The notes under the pieces were generated by a model. That model worked only from the letters and a program-made list of their open reading frames with translations. It did not search any database and was not told where the DNA came from. 64,000 nt of DNA, taken from NCBI GenBank assembly GCA_964012715.1, contig CAXGUG010000003.1, positions 25,621-89,620 on the forward strand, read 5' to 3'. A program made the translations under genes and the position numbers. This DNA is from UBA1479 sp964012715. Lineage in GTDB: Bacteria; Pseudomonadota; Alphaproteobacteria; Rhodospirillales; Casp-alpha2. Shown piece by piece: positions 42,893 to 51,671 of the stretch (its first letter is position 1; every line of letters begins with the position of its first letter).

Positions 42893-44713
42893 TCAGGCGC
42901 CCTCGATCTCTTCCCGCTTCATTTCCAGCAACAGCCATTCCTCTTCCATTTCGGCAAGTTGGTCTTCGGCCTTTTGCAGGGCGTCCGCCGTCTTGGAAAA
43001 GCGATCCGGATCGCGGGCGTAAAGCTGCGGATCGGCCAGTGTCTTTTTGTGGCCCGCGATTTCTTCTTCCAGCTTGCTCATCTTGCCCGGCAGGGTTTTC
43101 AGGGCATGGCTTTCGTTGAAGCTGAGCTTCTTCTTATCCTTGGGTTTGGCTTTCTGATCGCTGCCGTCGGCGGGCACCGCCTTGGGCTTTTCCTTTTTAC
43201 CTGCCTGGCCCTGACGGTCCGGCATTTCGCCGCGCTGCGCCAGCATGTCCGAATAGCCTCCGGGGTATTCCCGCCACTGCCCGTCGCCTTCCCAGGCGAT
43301 GACCGAGGTCACGACCCGGTCGATGAAATCGCGGTCGTGGCTGACAAGCAGGACCGCGCCCTCGTAATCGGCGAGCATTTCCTGCAACAGGTCCAGGGTC
43401 TCGAGATCCAGGTCGTTGGTCGGTTCGTCCAGCACCAACAGGTTCGACGGCCGGGCCAGGGCGCGGGCCAGCATCAGGCGGCCGCGCTCCCCACCCGACA
43501 ACTCGCTGATCGGCGTCGGCGCTTGTTCCGGCGAAAACAGAAAGTCCTTCATATAGCCGATGACATGGCGCGGCTGACCGCCGACGGAAATGGTGTCGCC
43601 GCTGCCGCCGGTCAGGGCGTCGGACAGGCTGGTGCCCAGCGGTAGGCTTTCGCGTTTCTGATCCAGGGTGACCATTTCCACGGTCTGGCCGATCTTGACC
43701 CGCCCTTCGTCCGGGGTGTCGATCCCGGTCAGGATGTTCAACAGGGTCGTTTTGCCAGCCCCGTTCGGCCCGATGATGCCGACCCGGTCGCCGCGCAGGA
43801 TGCGGGTCGACAGGTTGTCGATGATCGTGCGCTCGCCATAGGACTTATGAATGTCCTCGGCGTCGATCACCAGCTTGCCCGAGGTTTCGCCCTTGGCGGC
43901 GGCGAGCTTTACCTCACCGGGGCCCTGGCGCAGGTTGCGCTTTTGCTGGCGCAGGTCCACCAGATTGGCGAGCCGCCGCTGGTTGCGCTTGCGCCGGGCA
44001 GTCACGCCATGGATCAGCCAATGGGTTTCGCGGGCGATCTTGCGGTCCAGCTTATGGCGGGCCTCGCTTTCCTGTTCCAGGATGTCGTCGCGCCATTCCT
44101 CGAAATCGGCGAAGCCTTTTTCCATGCGCCGAACCTCGCCGCGATCCAGCCACAGGGTGGCGCGCGACAGGTTTTCCAGGAACCGGCGGTCGTGGCTGAT
44201 CATCACGATGGCCGAGGGCATGCCGCGTAGTTCTTCTTCCAGCCATTTGATGGCGGGCAGGTCCAGGTGGTTGGTCGGCTCGTCCAGCAACAGGATATCC
44301 GGCTTGGGCGCCAGGGCCCGGGCCAGGGCCGCGCGCCGGGCCTCGCCGCCCGACAGATGGGCCGGGTCTTCCTGCCCGGTCAGACCGAGAATTTCCAACA
44401 GGTACTGGGCGCGGTAGGGATCGTCGCCGGGCGACAGGCCCTCCTCGACGTAATCCAGGGTCGTCTTATACGCCGACAGGTCCGGTTCCTGCGGCAGGTA
44501 GCGGACGGTCGCCCCCGGCTGGACGAAGCGTTCGCCGCCATCGGCCTCGACCGTGCCCGCCGCGATCTTCAACAAGGTCGACTTGCCCGAGCCGTTGCGC
44601 CCGACCAGGCACAGCCGGTCGCCCCGCATGACGGCCAGTTCGGCCCCTTCCAGCAAAGGGGTGCCGCCGAAGGTCAGGCGGATATCGCGAAGATGAAGCA
44701 GGGGCGGGGCCAA
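42893..44713 (-). CDS. ABC-F ATPase (Uup-like)
   Basis: Soluble protein with two ABC ATPase domains and no membrane part; ABC-F proteins act on the ribosome in translation or, for Uup, in DNA-related processes. Walker A motifs VGRNGSGKS and IGPNGAGKT, signatures HLSGGEARRAALARAL and LSGGERGRLMLARAL, Walker B ILLLDEPTNHLDL and LLVLDEPTNDLDL. The linker (about 240-305) is basic, and a charged coiled-coil C terminus (from about 510) is Uup-like. The chosen start is TTG 44713 (LAPPLLHLRDIRLTF), giving 606 residues; the long upstream extension to 44968 would overlap another gene and lacks family sequence. Confidence 0.92.
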   Translation of the reverse strand: MAPPLLHLRDIRLTFGGTPLLEGAELAVMRGDRLCLVGRNGSGKSTLLKIAAGTVEADGGERFVQPGATVRYLPQEPDLSAYKTTLDYVEEGLSPGDDPYRAQYLLEILGLTGQEDPAHLSGGEARRAALARALAPKPDILLLDEPTNHLDLPAIKWLEEELRGMPSAIVMISHDRRFLENLSRATLWLDRGEVRRMEKGFADFEEWRDDILEQESEARHKLDRKIARETHWLIHGVTARRKRNQRRLANLVDLRQQKRNLRQGPGEVKLAAAKGETSGKLVIDAEDIHKSYGERTIIDNLSTRILRGDRVGIIGPNGAGKTTLLNILTGIDTPDEGRVKIGQTVEMVTLDQKRESLPLGTSLSDALTGGSGDTISVGGQPRHVIGYMKDFLFSPEQAPTPISELSGGERGRLMLARALARPSNLLVLDEPTNDLDLETLDLLQEMLADYEGAVLLVSHDRDFIDRVVTSVIAWEGDGQWREYPGGYSDMLAQRGEMPDRQGQAGKKEKPKAVPADGSDQKAKPKDKKKLSFNESHALKTLPGKMSKLEEEIAGHKKTLADPQLYARDPDRFSKTADALQKAEDQLAEMEEEWLLLEMKREEIEGA

Positions 44714-44867
44714 GGCGGATACTCTTGATCGTTGAGGGGCGGGAAACGCGGCGCACCATATCTCATTCCCGCGGAAAAGGGTCCAGCGATCTTTTATCGA
44801 CAGGGGTGAAGGCGTATATCTGGGTATGTAAGGGCGGCGGGACGGACAAGGCCAAGGCGCGAACGCC

Positions 44868-45185
44868 ATGCATTTCATGCGGTTTGAGTTGATTACTTCG
44901 ATGGAGCGAAATGCGGCGATTTCGTTGATCCGCGACGCGATCTCGAAAGCGTCGGGCTGGATCGTCAATCACGCACTGTTTTCCAACGCCGCCGCGACCA
45001 TCAATTTCGAGATGCCCTCCGACTGCGTCGCCCGATTTCGCGACTTGGTGGAACAGGCCGGGTTGAACCTGCGCCTACAGGACGAACGGCAGCGCGGCCC
45101 GGGCGACGACACCCGGGGCTCCGTCGCCATGACTTTCCTGCATCAGGAGCAGGAATTGAAGCGCGAGGTTCCGCCCTTCGGCTGA
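44868..45185 (+). CDS. hypothetical protein, 105 residues
   Basis: Small acidic/basic mixed alpha-beta protein (MHFMRFELITSMERNAAISL), divergent from the ABC-F gene and convergent with the hydrolase gene (4-bp gap). The sequence TINFEMPSDCVARFRDLVEQ looks like a compact ligand-binding or regulatory fold, but I recognise no family. The first ATG or the second (codon 4) could be the start. Confidence 0.6.
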   Translation: MHFMRFELITSMERNAAISLIRDAISKASGWIVNHALFSNAAATINFEMPSDCVARFRDLVEQAGLNLRLQDERQRGPGDDTRGSVAMTFLHQEQELKREVPPFG

Positions 45186-45189
45186 ATCC

Positions 45190-45969
45190 TTAGCCGCGCA
45201 CCCGGTTCAAAAACGGCTCGACCGCCGCGGTAAAACCCGTCGGGTTGTCGATATTGGCCAGATGGGCCGCGTCGGGAATGACCTCCAGCGTCGACCCGGC
45301 GACCAAGGCATGGACGCTTTCCGCCGCCGCCAGGGGCGTGCGTTGGTCCTTGTCGCCGACGACGATATGGGTCGGCTTGTCGATGCCCTTCAACTGGTCG
45401 CGCACGTCCTCGGTAAAGACCGAGCGGACGGTGTCCAGGTAATCGTCCTTGGTCATCCCGGAGATCGCCGCGACCAGGGCGTCGTGATGGCCCTTGGCCG
45501 TGGTCGGCAACAGGGTGTCGTCGGCGTAGTCCTTGGCGTAGGCGTCCATGGTCATGGCGTTCATCTTGTCGGTCAGCGCCTGAACGCGCTCAGGGCCGGC
45601 CTCGCCCATGAAGGAGAAGCTGTCGACATAGGTGACGGACAGAACCGCCGCCGGATCGATCGCATGCAGCCGTGCGCATTGCAGCGCCCCCATGGAAATC
45701 CCCATGATATGGGCGGGCAACAGGCCCAGGGCCGACAGCAGGGCATGGGCGTCCTCGGCGATGGCCTGCATGGTGGCCCCGCCGTTGTTGGTCGACTTGC
45801 CGTGCCCGCGCGCGTCCATGGCGATACAGGTGAAGCGATCCTTTAACTGGGTGATCTGGGCCTCCCACAGATAGCTGTTGGTGCCCAGGCTGTGCAGCAT
45901 CAACAGGGTCGGGCCGCTGCCGTCGCGGCGGTAGTGGATGGTTTCGCCGTTCAGGGAAATCTCGGGCAT
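45190..45969 (-). CDS. alpha/beta hydrolase, 3-oxoadipate enol-lactonase-like
   Basis: Length 259. MLHSLGTNSYLWEAQ oxyanion region, IMGISMGALQCARLHA nucleophile elbow with Ser in GISMGA, VVGDKDQRTPL acidic residue, and DAAHLANIDNP catalytic His. Overall layout and length resemble PcaD-type enol-lactonases, though HxSxG around the elbow is not exact enough to fix the substrate. It is last in the MarR-CoxGMSL-enoyl-CoA hydratase operon (3 bp after the hydratase), so it probably opens or cleaves a product of the hydroxylase pathway. Confidence 0.85.
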   Translation of the reverse strand: MPEISLNGETIHYRRDGSGPTLLMLHSLGTNSYLWEAQITQLKDRFTCIAMDARGHGKSTNNGGATMQAIAEDAHALLSALGLLPAHIMGISMGALQCARLHAIDPAAVLSVTYVDSFSFMGEAGPERVQALTDKMNAMTMDAYAKDYADDTLLPTTAKGHHDALVAAISGMTKDDYLDTVRSVFTEDVRDQLKGIDKPTHIVVGDKDQRTPLAAAESVHALVAGSTLEVIPDAAHLANIDNPTGFTAAVEPFLNRVRG

Positions 45970-45972
45970 GGT

Positions 45973-46713
45973 TCAGTCCTTCGGTTGAGAGGTCATTTCC
46001 ACGGAAATCAGGTTCGCGCCATAGCGCGCCTGACCGGCCAGGTCCATGGTCGGGGCCAAGCGCATGTATTCCTTGATCGCGACCAGGGCGTCGCGGTCGC
46101 GGTCGGCCAGCTTGGCGATATAGGCATCGACTGCTCCGCCCAACCCGCCCTTCGGGGCGACGGCCGAAATCAGGCCATGGGCGAAGGCCGTATCGGCATC
46201 GATCGGATCGCGGGTCAGGACCATGTTCAACACGGCCTTGGCCGGCATCTTCGGCAGGGCGGCGGAAATCGCCAGGGTCGGCGGCAGGTTTGTGTCCATT
46301 TCCGGCATCGAGAACTGCGCCCCCTGCTCGGCAATGGTCACATCGGCCTGGGCGGCGAAGGCGCAGCCAAAGCCCTTGGCCCGGCCCTGCACGGCGACCA
46401 GCACCGGTACCGGCGTCATGCGCAGGTTTTCATAAACGCCCAGGATCGCGTCGGCGACACGCTCGCGAAAGGCCCGGGCATGGGCGGGCGGGGTCACGCC
46501 CGGCACGATCCGGCGGCCCAGGCAGAAATCCGCCCCCTCGCCGGTGACGACCACGAGCTTGACCGCGTGGTCCGATCCCTCGGCCCGGATCGCGGCCCCG
46601 ATGGCATGCATATCGGGCGGGGCCAGGGTGTTGCCTTCGTCGCCCTGGCACAGGGTCACGCGGGCGACGGGGCCGTCGCGTTCGACGCGGAAACGGTCTC
46701 CGGTCTGGCTCAT
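45973..46713 (-). CDS. enoyl-CoA hydratase/isomerase-family protein
   Basis: Length 246 from ATG 46713 with AAGGAGGACC in front. Crotonase fold: KLVVVTGEGADFCLGRRI holds the first oxyanion residue, VLVAVQGRAKGFGCAFAAQADVTIAE the second, and AQFSMPEMDTNLPPTLAIS the active-site strand (Glu in PEMDT). The substrate need not be an enoyl-CoA. It overlaps the molybdenum subunit stop by 4 bp and is followed by a hydrolase, a set-up seen in catabolism of aromatic or alicyclic carboxylates. Confidence 0.88.
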   Translation of the reverse strand: MSQTGDRFRVERDGPVARVTLCQGDEGNTLAPPDMHAIGAAIRAEGSDHAVKLVVVTGEGADFCLGRRIVPGVTPPAHARAFRERVADAILGVYENLRMTPVPVLVAVQGRAKGFGCAFAAQADVTIAEQGAQFSMPEMDTNLPPTLAISAALPKMPAKAVLNMVLTRDPIDADTAFAHGLISAVAPKGGLGGAVDAYIAKLADRDRDALVAIKEYMRLAPTMDLAGQARYGANLISVEMTSQPKD

Positions 46714-49064
46714 TGGTCTTGGTCCTCCTTGGGTTCGGTCGCGGCCTGGATCAGCTCGATGATCCGTTGCGGCGTGATCGGGCAATCAGTGATGCGCAGG
46801 CCATAGGGCGACAGGGCGCTCTCCACCGCCGCGACGATGGCGGCGGGGGCGGGGATGGTGCCGCCTTCGCCCGCACCCTTGGCGCCCAGGGGGTTGAGCG
46901 GCGTCGGGCTTTCCATATGGACGATGTCGCTGTTGGGCACGACCTCGGCCGTCGGCATCAGATAATCGGCGAAGGTCGTGGTCAGCGGGTTGGCGTCGTC
47001 GTCGAATACCATCCGTTCCAACAGGGCGTTGCCGACCCCATGGGCGACCCCGCCTTGAACCTGGCCGTCGACCAGCATCGGGTTGATGACCGTGCCGCAA
47101 TCGTGGACGACGGTGTACTTCAGGATCGTCACTTGTCCGGTTTCGGCATCGACCTCGACCTCGGCGACATGGCTGCCGTTGGAATAGGTCGCCTGCGGCG
47201 GGGTGAAATACCCCGATGCCTCCAGGTCCGGTTTGACGCCCTTGGGCAGCGCGTAGCCGGGCATGCCGCTGGTCATCTTGGCCAACTCGGCAAAGGAAAT
47301 GCTGTCGCCTTGTTCACCCTTGATGTGGACCGCGCCGTAGCGCAGTTCCAAATCTTCCGGCAAAACGTCGAACTTGGCCGCGGCCAGGGCGATGGCCTTG
47401 CCCCGCAATTCGGCCGAGGCCGTGCGCACGGACGAGCCCGCGTTGACGGTGATGCGCGAGGCATAGGTTCCGGCCCCGCGCGGCATCAAGCCCGTATCGC
47501 CGCCGACCACGTCGATATCGGAAACATCGACGCTCAGTTCGTCGGCGCAGATCTGGGCCAGGGTAGTGCGATGGGCCTGACCCGCCGCGGCCGCCCCGGT
47601 ATAGATCGCGATCCGCCCGTTGGTCAGGATGCGAACGGTGGCGCCTTCGAACGGGCCCAGGCCGGTGCCCTCGACATAGTTGCCGATGCCGATGCCGATA
47701 TGACGGCCTTCGGCCAGGGCGGCTTGCTGCCGTTCGGGGAAGCTGTCGTAGCCCGCCTTGGCCAGGGCCTGCGCCTGGGCCTCGGGATAGTCGCCGGTGT
47801 CGTACATCACCGGCGCGCCGTCGCGATAGGTCAGGCCCATGTCATAAGGCATGTCCGACGCCTGAATGAAATTACGCCGCCGGACCTCTGCCGGGTCCAG
47901 CCCGGTTTCGCGGGCGACGGCATCCATCAGGCGCTCCATGGCGAACACCGCCTGCGGTCGCCCGGCGCCGCGCAACGGCGTGGTCGGCACCAGATTGGTG
48001 AAGGCCACGGTCACGGCGATGCGATAGGCGGGCAGCTTGTACGGCCCCGGCAGGGTCGTCGCCGATATGTACGGCATGATGATGCCCCAGGGCAGGTAGG
48101 CCCCGGCGTCATGGATCAACGTACCCTTGACGCCCAGAAGCCTGCCGTCCGCATCCACGGCGGCGGCCATGTCCCAGACCTGATCGCGTTCCTGGGTGGT
48201 GGTCAGGAAATGTTCGCGCCGGTCCTCGGCCCATTTGATCGGACGGCCCAGCAGGCGCGCCACGGCGGGGATCACCAGTTCCTCGGGATAGACTTGGTTT
48301 TTCGGCCCGAAGCCGCCGCCGACATCGGGGGTGATGACCCGGACGTGGTCCTCGGCCATGCCGAACATCTCGACCACGGCGCGCTGGGTGTTGTGCGGGG
48401 TCTGGGTCGACGACCAGATGCGAAAGGCATCGCCGACCAGATCGTAAGCCGCCGCCACGCCCCGACATTCCATGGGGTGGCCGGTGCCGCGATGGGGGGC
48501 GTAGCGTTCGCGCACCACATGGGCGGCATTGCGGAACGCGTCATCGACATCGCCGAAACCCAGGTTGAGGCGGCCGGCGATGTTGTCGGTCCGGCCGGCA
48601 TGAACGATCGGCGCGCCGGGCTTCAGCGCGGCCTCGCAGTGACCGGCGGCGGGCAGGGGCTCCCAATCCACGATCACCCGTTCCGCCGCGTCCTCGGCCA
48701 GATGGCGGTTTTCGGCGATGACCACGGCGACGGCCTCGCCGACGAAACAAACCTCGGACGTGGCGAGCGGCTCCTGCGTTACCGAATAGGTGATTTCCGG
48801 ATGGGGCACCTGCAACAGGATGCGCTTGCCCTGGATCTCCGGCGGCAGATCGCGGGCGGTCAGCACGGCGACCACCCCCGGCATGGCGCGGGCGTCGTCG
48901 ACATCGACCTGGGTAAAGGTCGCATGGGCGAAGGGGCTGCGGACGAAAGCGGCCTCCAACGCGCCGGGCAGTTTCAAATCGTCCAGAAACTGACCTTTGC
49001 CGGTCAGCAGATCCGGGTCCTCCAGGCGCTTGACGCGCTGCCCGACGAAGGCGGTGCTGCTCAT
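46710..49064 (-). CDS. xanthine dehydrogenase-family molybdopterin-binding subunit (CoxL-like)
   Basis: Large catalytic subunit (784 residues) of a molybdenum hydroxylase. FGPKNQVYPEELVIPAVARL and LRGAGRPQAVFAMERLMD bind the Mo cofactor; the latter has GAGR, not the CSFR of true (form I) CO dehydrogenase, so CO oxidation is unlikely. Catalytic Glu is in GAKGAGEGGTIPAP near the C terminus. It shares the operon with FAD (CoxM-like), 2Fe-2S (CoxS-like) and CoxG subunits. The substrate is likely an aromatic or N-heterocyclic compound hydroxylated before the hydratase and hydrolase act. Confidence 0.93.
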   Translation of the reverse strand: MSSTAFVGQRVKRLEDPDLLTGKGQFLDDLKLPGALEAAFVRSPFAHATFTQVDVDDARAMPGVVAVLTARDLPPEIQGKRILLQVPHPEITYSVTQEPLATSEVCFVGEAVAVVIAENRHLAEDAAERVIVDWEPLPAAGHCEAALKPGAPIVHAGRTDNIAGRLNLGFGDVDDAFRNAAHVVRERYAPHRGTGHPMECRGVAAAYDLVGDAFRIWSSTQTPHNTQRAVVEMFGMAEDHVRVITPDVGGGFGPKNQVYPEELVIPAVARLLGRPIKWAEDRREHFLTTTQERDQVWDMAAAVDADGRLLGVKGTLIHDAGAYLPWGIIMPYISATTLPGPYKLPAYRIAVTVAFTNLVPTTPLRGAGRPQAVFAMERLMDAVARETGLDPAEVRRRNFIQASDMPYDMGLTYRDGAPVMYDTGDYPEAQAQALAKAGYDSFPERQQAALAEGRHIGIGIGNYVEGTGLGPFEGATVRILTNGRIAIYTGAAAAGQAHRTTLAQICADELSVDVSDIDVVGGDTGLMPRGAGTYASRITVNAGSSVRTASAELRGKAIALAAAKFDVLPEDLELRYGAVHIKGEQGDSISFAELAKMTSGMPGYALPKGVKPDLEASGYFTPPQATYSNGSHVAEVEVDAETGQVTILKYTVVHDCGTVINPMLVDGQVQGGVAHGVGNALLERMVFDDDANPLTTTFADYLMPTAEVVPNSDIVHMESPTPLNPLGAKGAGEGGTIPAPAAIVAAVESALSPYGLRITDCPITPQRIIELIQAATEPKEDQDQ

Positions 49065-49573
49065 GACCGGGCCTCCCCGCGCAGGGTTTCGGCGGCGGCC
49101 AGGGCCGCGCGGACGATGGTGTCGTAGCCGGTGCAGCGGCAGATGTTGCCCGACAAAGCCTCACGCAATTCGGCCTCGTCGGCATCGGGGTGATCGCGCA
49201 GAAAGGCCGTCAGCGTGGTCAGCATGCCGGGCGTGCAGAACCCGCATTGCAGGCCGTGGTGGTCCATGAACGCCTGTTGCAGCGGGCTTAGGGTTCCGTC
49301 CTCGGCGGCCAGGCCTTCGATGGTTGTGACGTTGCGGCCCTCGGCCTGCACCGCCAGCATCAGGCAGCCGCGCACCGCCTCGCCGTCGACCAGCACCGTG
49401 CAGGCCCCGCAGACCCCGTGTTCGCAGCCCAGATGCGTGCCGGTCAGGCCCAGGATGTGGCGCAGGAAATCGGCCAGGGAAAAGCGGTCTTCGGTCGCGG
49501 CGGTATAGTCGCGCCCGTTGACGGTCAGGGTGATCGTGCGTTTCGCTAAAGGATCGTGTGGGGTATCAGGCAT
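49061..49573 (-). CDS. (2Fe-2S)-binding subunit of molybdenum hydroxylase (CoxS-like)
   Basis: Length 170 from ATG 49573. The ferredoxin-like part has CEHGVCGACTVLVDGEAVRGC; the C-terminal helical part has CGFCTPGM and CRCTGYD, so both 2Fe-2S clusters are intact. Passes electrons from the Mo site to FAD. Overlaps the large-subunit ATG by 4 bp and the CoxM-like stop, so the three subunits are translationally coupled. Confidence 0.93.
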   Translation of the reverse strand: MPDTPHDPLAKRTITLTVNGRDYTAATEDRFSLADFLRHILGLTGTHLGCEHGVCGACTVLVDGEAVRGCLMLAVQAEGRNVTTIEGLAAEDGTLSPLQQAFMDHHGLQCGFCTPGMLTTLTAFLRDHPDADEAELREALSGNICRCTGYDTIVRAALAAAETLRGEARS

Positions 49574-50444
49574 GGGACGTCTCCTTGCCGGCGCGCGCGC
49601 AGGCATTGGCCAGGGACCGGCGGACTAGGACGCCCGCCAGGTGTTGGCGATAGGCTTCGCTGACCAGGGCGTCGGCGGACATGGCCCGGCTTGAGGCCAT
49701 GGCGGCGGCGGCGGCGAACAAGGCATCGGAAGGCATCTCGCCTTCCAACATGTCGGCCACGTCATCCAGGCGTAGCGGCCCGTCGCCGACGCCGATCAGC
49801 ACGAGGGCCGCGCGGGCGATGCGCCCGTCGTCATCCAGGTCGACCAAGCTGCCGACCCCGGCCATGGCGAAATCGCCGTGGCGCTGCGCGAATTCGCGAA
49901 AGTCCCAGCCGTGCCCGGCGGGCCAGGCATCGAACGCGACCGAGGTCAGGATTTCGCCTTCGTTGATGTCGGGGGTCATATAGCCCAAAGGATAGTCGGC
50001 CATGGCGACGGTGCGCGCCCCATCCCTGGAGGTCAGGGTGATTTCGGCGTCGAACAGGGCTGCCATGCCCGGCAGTTCCGCCGCCGGGTCGAGATGCGCC
50101 AGCGAGCCGCCGACCGTGCCTCGGTTGCGGGTCTGAACATGGCCGACGAAGGACAGGGCCTCGCGGACGATCGGGCAAAGGGTCGCCAGGGCATCGTGTT
50201 CCAACACCGTGCGCTGGCGGGTCATCCCGCCGATGGTCACACGCCCGCCGTCGATGGCTACCCCGGCCAGTTCGGCAACGGGGTTGAGGTCGATCAGGTG
50301 GTCGACCGCGACATAACGCAGGTTCATCATCGGCATCAGCGATTGGCCGCCGGACAGCAGGCGGGCGTTGTCCAGGCTGGCCGCCATCTCGGCGGCCTCG
50401 GCTAGGGTTTCGGCCCGGTGATAGGTGAAGGGGGCGGGTTTCAT
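49566..50444 (-). CDS. FAD-binding subunit of molybdenum hydroxylase (CoxM-like)
   Basis: Length 292 from ATG 50444 (MKPAPFTYHRAETLAEAAEM). RLLSGGQSLMPMMNLRYV and RNRGTVGGSLAHLDPAAELP bind FAD, the second matching TIGGxxxxxDPAxxxP. Medium subunit of the hydroxylase. The ATG overlaps the CoxG-like stop by 4 bp. Confidence 0.92.
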   Translation of the reverse strand: MKPAPFTYHRAETLAEAAEMAASLDNARLLSGGQSLMPMMNLRYVAVDHLIDLNPVAELAGVAIDGGRVTIGGMTRQRTVLEHDALATLCPIVREALSFVGHVQTRNRGTVGGSLAHLDPAAELPGMAALFDAEITLTSRDGARTVAMADYPLGYMTPDINEGEILTSVAFDAWPAGHGWDFREFAQRHGDFAMAGVGSLVDLDDDGRIARAALVLIGVGDGPLRLDDVADMLEGEMPSDALFAAAAAMASSRAMSADALVSEAYRQHLAGVLVRRSLANACARAGKETSHA

Positions 50445-50992
50445 GCGTCCCCCGCCGGTGCCTTGCCGCCGCGCAGGCGCGCGGTCAGCCCCTGCCACAA
50501 CAGGGAGCCGACCTTGATCGCGGCTTCATCCGGCTCTTCCCCGCTTTCGATCCGCTTGGTCAGGCGTTCGGCGAATTGATCGACCAATTGCTGGGCGGTC
50601 TTGGTCACAACCCCGGCCCCACGCGCGTATTGGATGATGCTGCCCGCCAGGTTCAGGTCCGTTTCGACCGCGACGCGGGTGCCGTCGCCTTGCGGGTGCA
50701 ATTGAAACACCACCGTGGCGTGGGCCGATCCCCGACCCCGGTCTTCGCGCCCCTTGGCGGCGACGCGCACGCGCATGGCCTCGGCATCCACATCCTCGAT
50801 CACCGCGGTGCCCCGGAACGACAATCCGACGGGGCCGAGCTTCAGCTGAACGATCCCTTCATAGGTCCGTTCGTCCACGACCTCGGTCAGCTTGGTCCCC
50901 GGCAGGCAGGGGGCGACGTAAGGGATGTTGAGCAGCGTGCGCCAAGCGTCATCCGGCGCCAGGCTCAGGTCCAGCGTGTTGTCGATCTTCAC
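50441..50992 (-). CDS. CoxG-like SRPBCC-family protein
   Basis: Length 183. IDNTLDLSLAPDDAWRTLLN and VAPCLPGTKLTEVVDERTYEG are the CoxG/SRPBCC start; the C-terminal ~30 residues form a basic helix that in CoxG anchors the enzyme to the membrane. CoxG-type proteins accompany xanthine dehydrogenase-family hydroxylases and may deliver quinone or position the complex. First structural gene after marR. Confidence 0.9.
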   Translation of the reverse strand: MKIDNTLDLSLAPDDAWRTLLNIPYVAPCLPGTKLTEVVDERTYEGIVQLKLGPVGLSFRGTAVIEDVDAEAMRVRVAAKGREDRGRGSAHATVVFQLHPQGDGTRVAVETDLNLAGSIIQYARGAGVVTKTAQQLVDQFAERLTKRIESGEEPDEAAIKVGSLLWQGLTARLRGGKAPAGDA

Positions 50993-51022
50993 TTGGTCGT
51001 CCTCTTGTTCCCGGCTGCCGGA

Positions 51023-51559
51023 TCATTCTTGTTCCTCGAACCCGGTCAGCAGTTTCCTCAGCAGGCCTTCCAAGGTGGCCCGTTCTTTATCGTCCAGGGC
51101 GGCGACGAGCCGCGCCTGCGTTTCCACATGGGCGGCCACCGACCGCTCGGCCAGGCTCTTGCCCTGGGGCGTCAGCGAAATCACGAAGCCGCGCCCGTCG
51201 TTCGGGTTGCGCAGCCGTTTGACCAGACCGGCCCCTTCCAACTGATCGATACGATGGGTCATGGTGCCCGAAGTGACCATGGTCGAGGCGATCAACTCGC
51301 CCGGCGACAAGGCATAGGGCGCGCCCGCCCGCAGCAGGGTCGACAGCACGTCGAACCCGGCGACGTTCAAATCGAACTCGCCCCAGGTTTCTTCCATCGC
51401 GCGCAGGAAAAAGGTGTTCAGCCGCCGCACCCGGCCCACGGCGCCCATGCCGCGCAGGTCCAGATCCGGGCATTCGCGACGCCACAGCGCCACGATCAGG
51501 TCGACATGGTCAGCCTGTTCCGGGGCGCGCAGGGGCGATGTGTCGGACATATCGTTCAT
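51023..51559 (-). CDS. MarR-family transcriptional regulator
   Basis: Length 178. Winged HTH with LSPGELIASTMVTSGTMTHRID (recognition helix) and LRNPNDGRGFVISLTPQGKSL (wing, with the D-x-R-x-x-x-V-x-L-T pattern). MarR proteins of this type repress aromatic catabolic operons and release DNA on binding a phenolic or CoA ligand. Stop lies 31 bp before coxG-like; two palindromes precede the ATG, so it probably represses itself and the operon. Confidence 0.92.
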   Translation of the reverse strand: MNDMSDTSPLRAPEQADHVDLIVALWRRECPDLDLRGMGAVGRVRRLNTFFLRAMEETWGEFDLNVAGFDVLSTLLRAGAPYALSPGELIASTMVTSGTMTHRIDQLEGAGLVKRLRNPNDGRGFVISLTPQGKSLAERSVAAHVETQARLVAALDDKERATLEGLLRKLLTGFEEQE

Positions 51560-51580
51560 GGCGACAGTCTTCGCACGTTC

Positions 51581-51618
51581 TATCTTGACGTCAAGATATA
51601 TTTCTTGATGTCAAGATA
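51581..51618. promoter_or_regulatory. two MarR operators, 20 bp apart
   Basis: Box 1, TATCTTGACGTCAAGATA at 51581-51598, is a perfect 18-bp palindrome; box 2, TTTCTTGATGTCAAGATA at 51601-51618, differs at two bases. Centres are 20 bp apart, about two helical turns, 22-59 bp before the marR ATG. The size and TTGA-N2-TCAA core are MarR-like. Confidence 0.8.
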
Positions 51619-51671
51619 ACTGGGGCCATCGATCCGGTCTGGAAATCGCGTTTCGGTTTTTTTGGAGGGGG

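Noticed and set aside
46710..49064. Large Mo subunit as aerobic CO dehydrogenase
   Set aside because: The active-site loop has GAGR and not the Cys-containing CSFR motif of form I CoxL, so CO oxidation was not called.
46713..49127. 804-codon plus-strand frame opposite the molybdopterin subunit
   Set aside because: It is the exact antisense of a well-defined gene, with low-complexity Gly/Arg/Asp/His sequence and no family motif. GC-rich third positions create such shadow frames.
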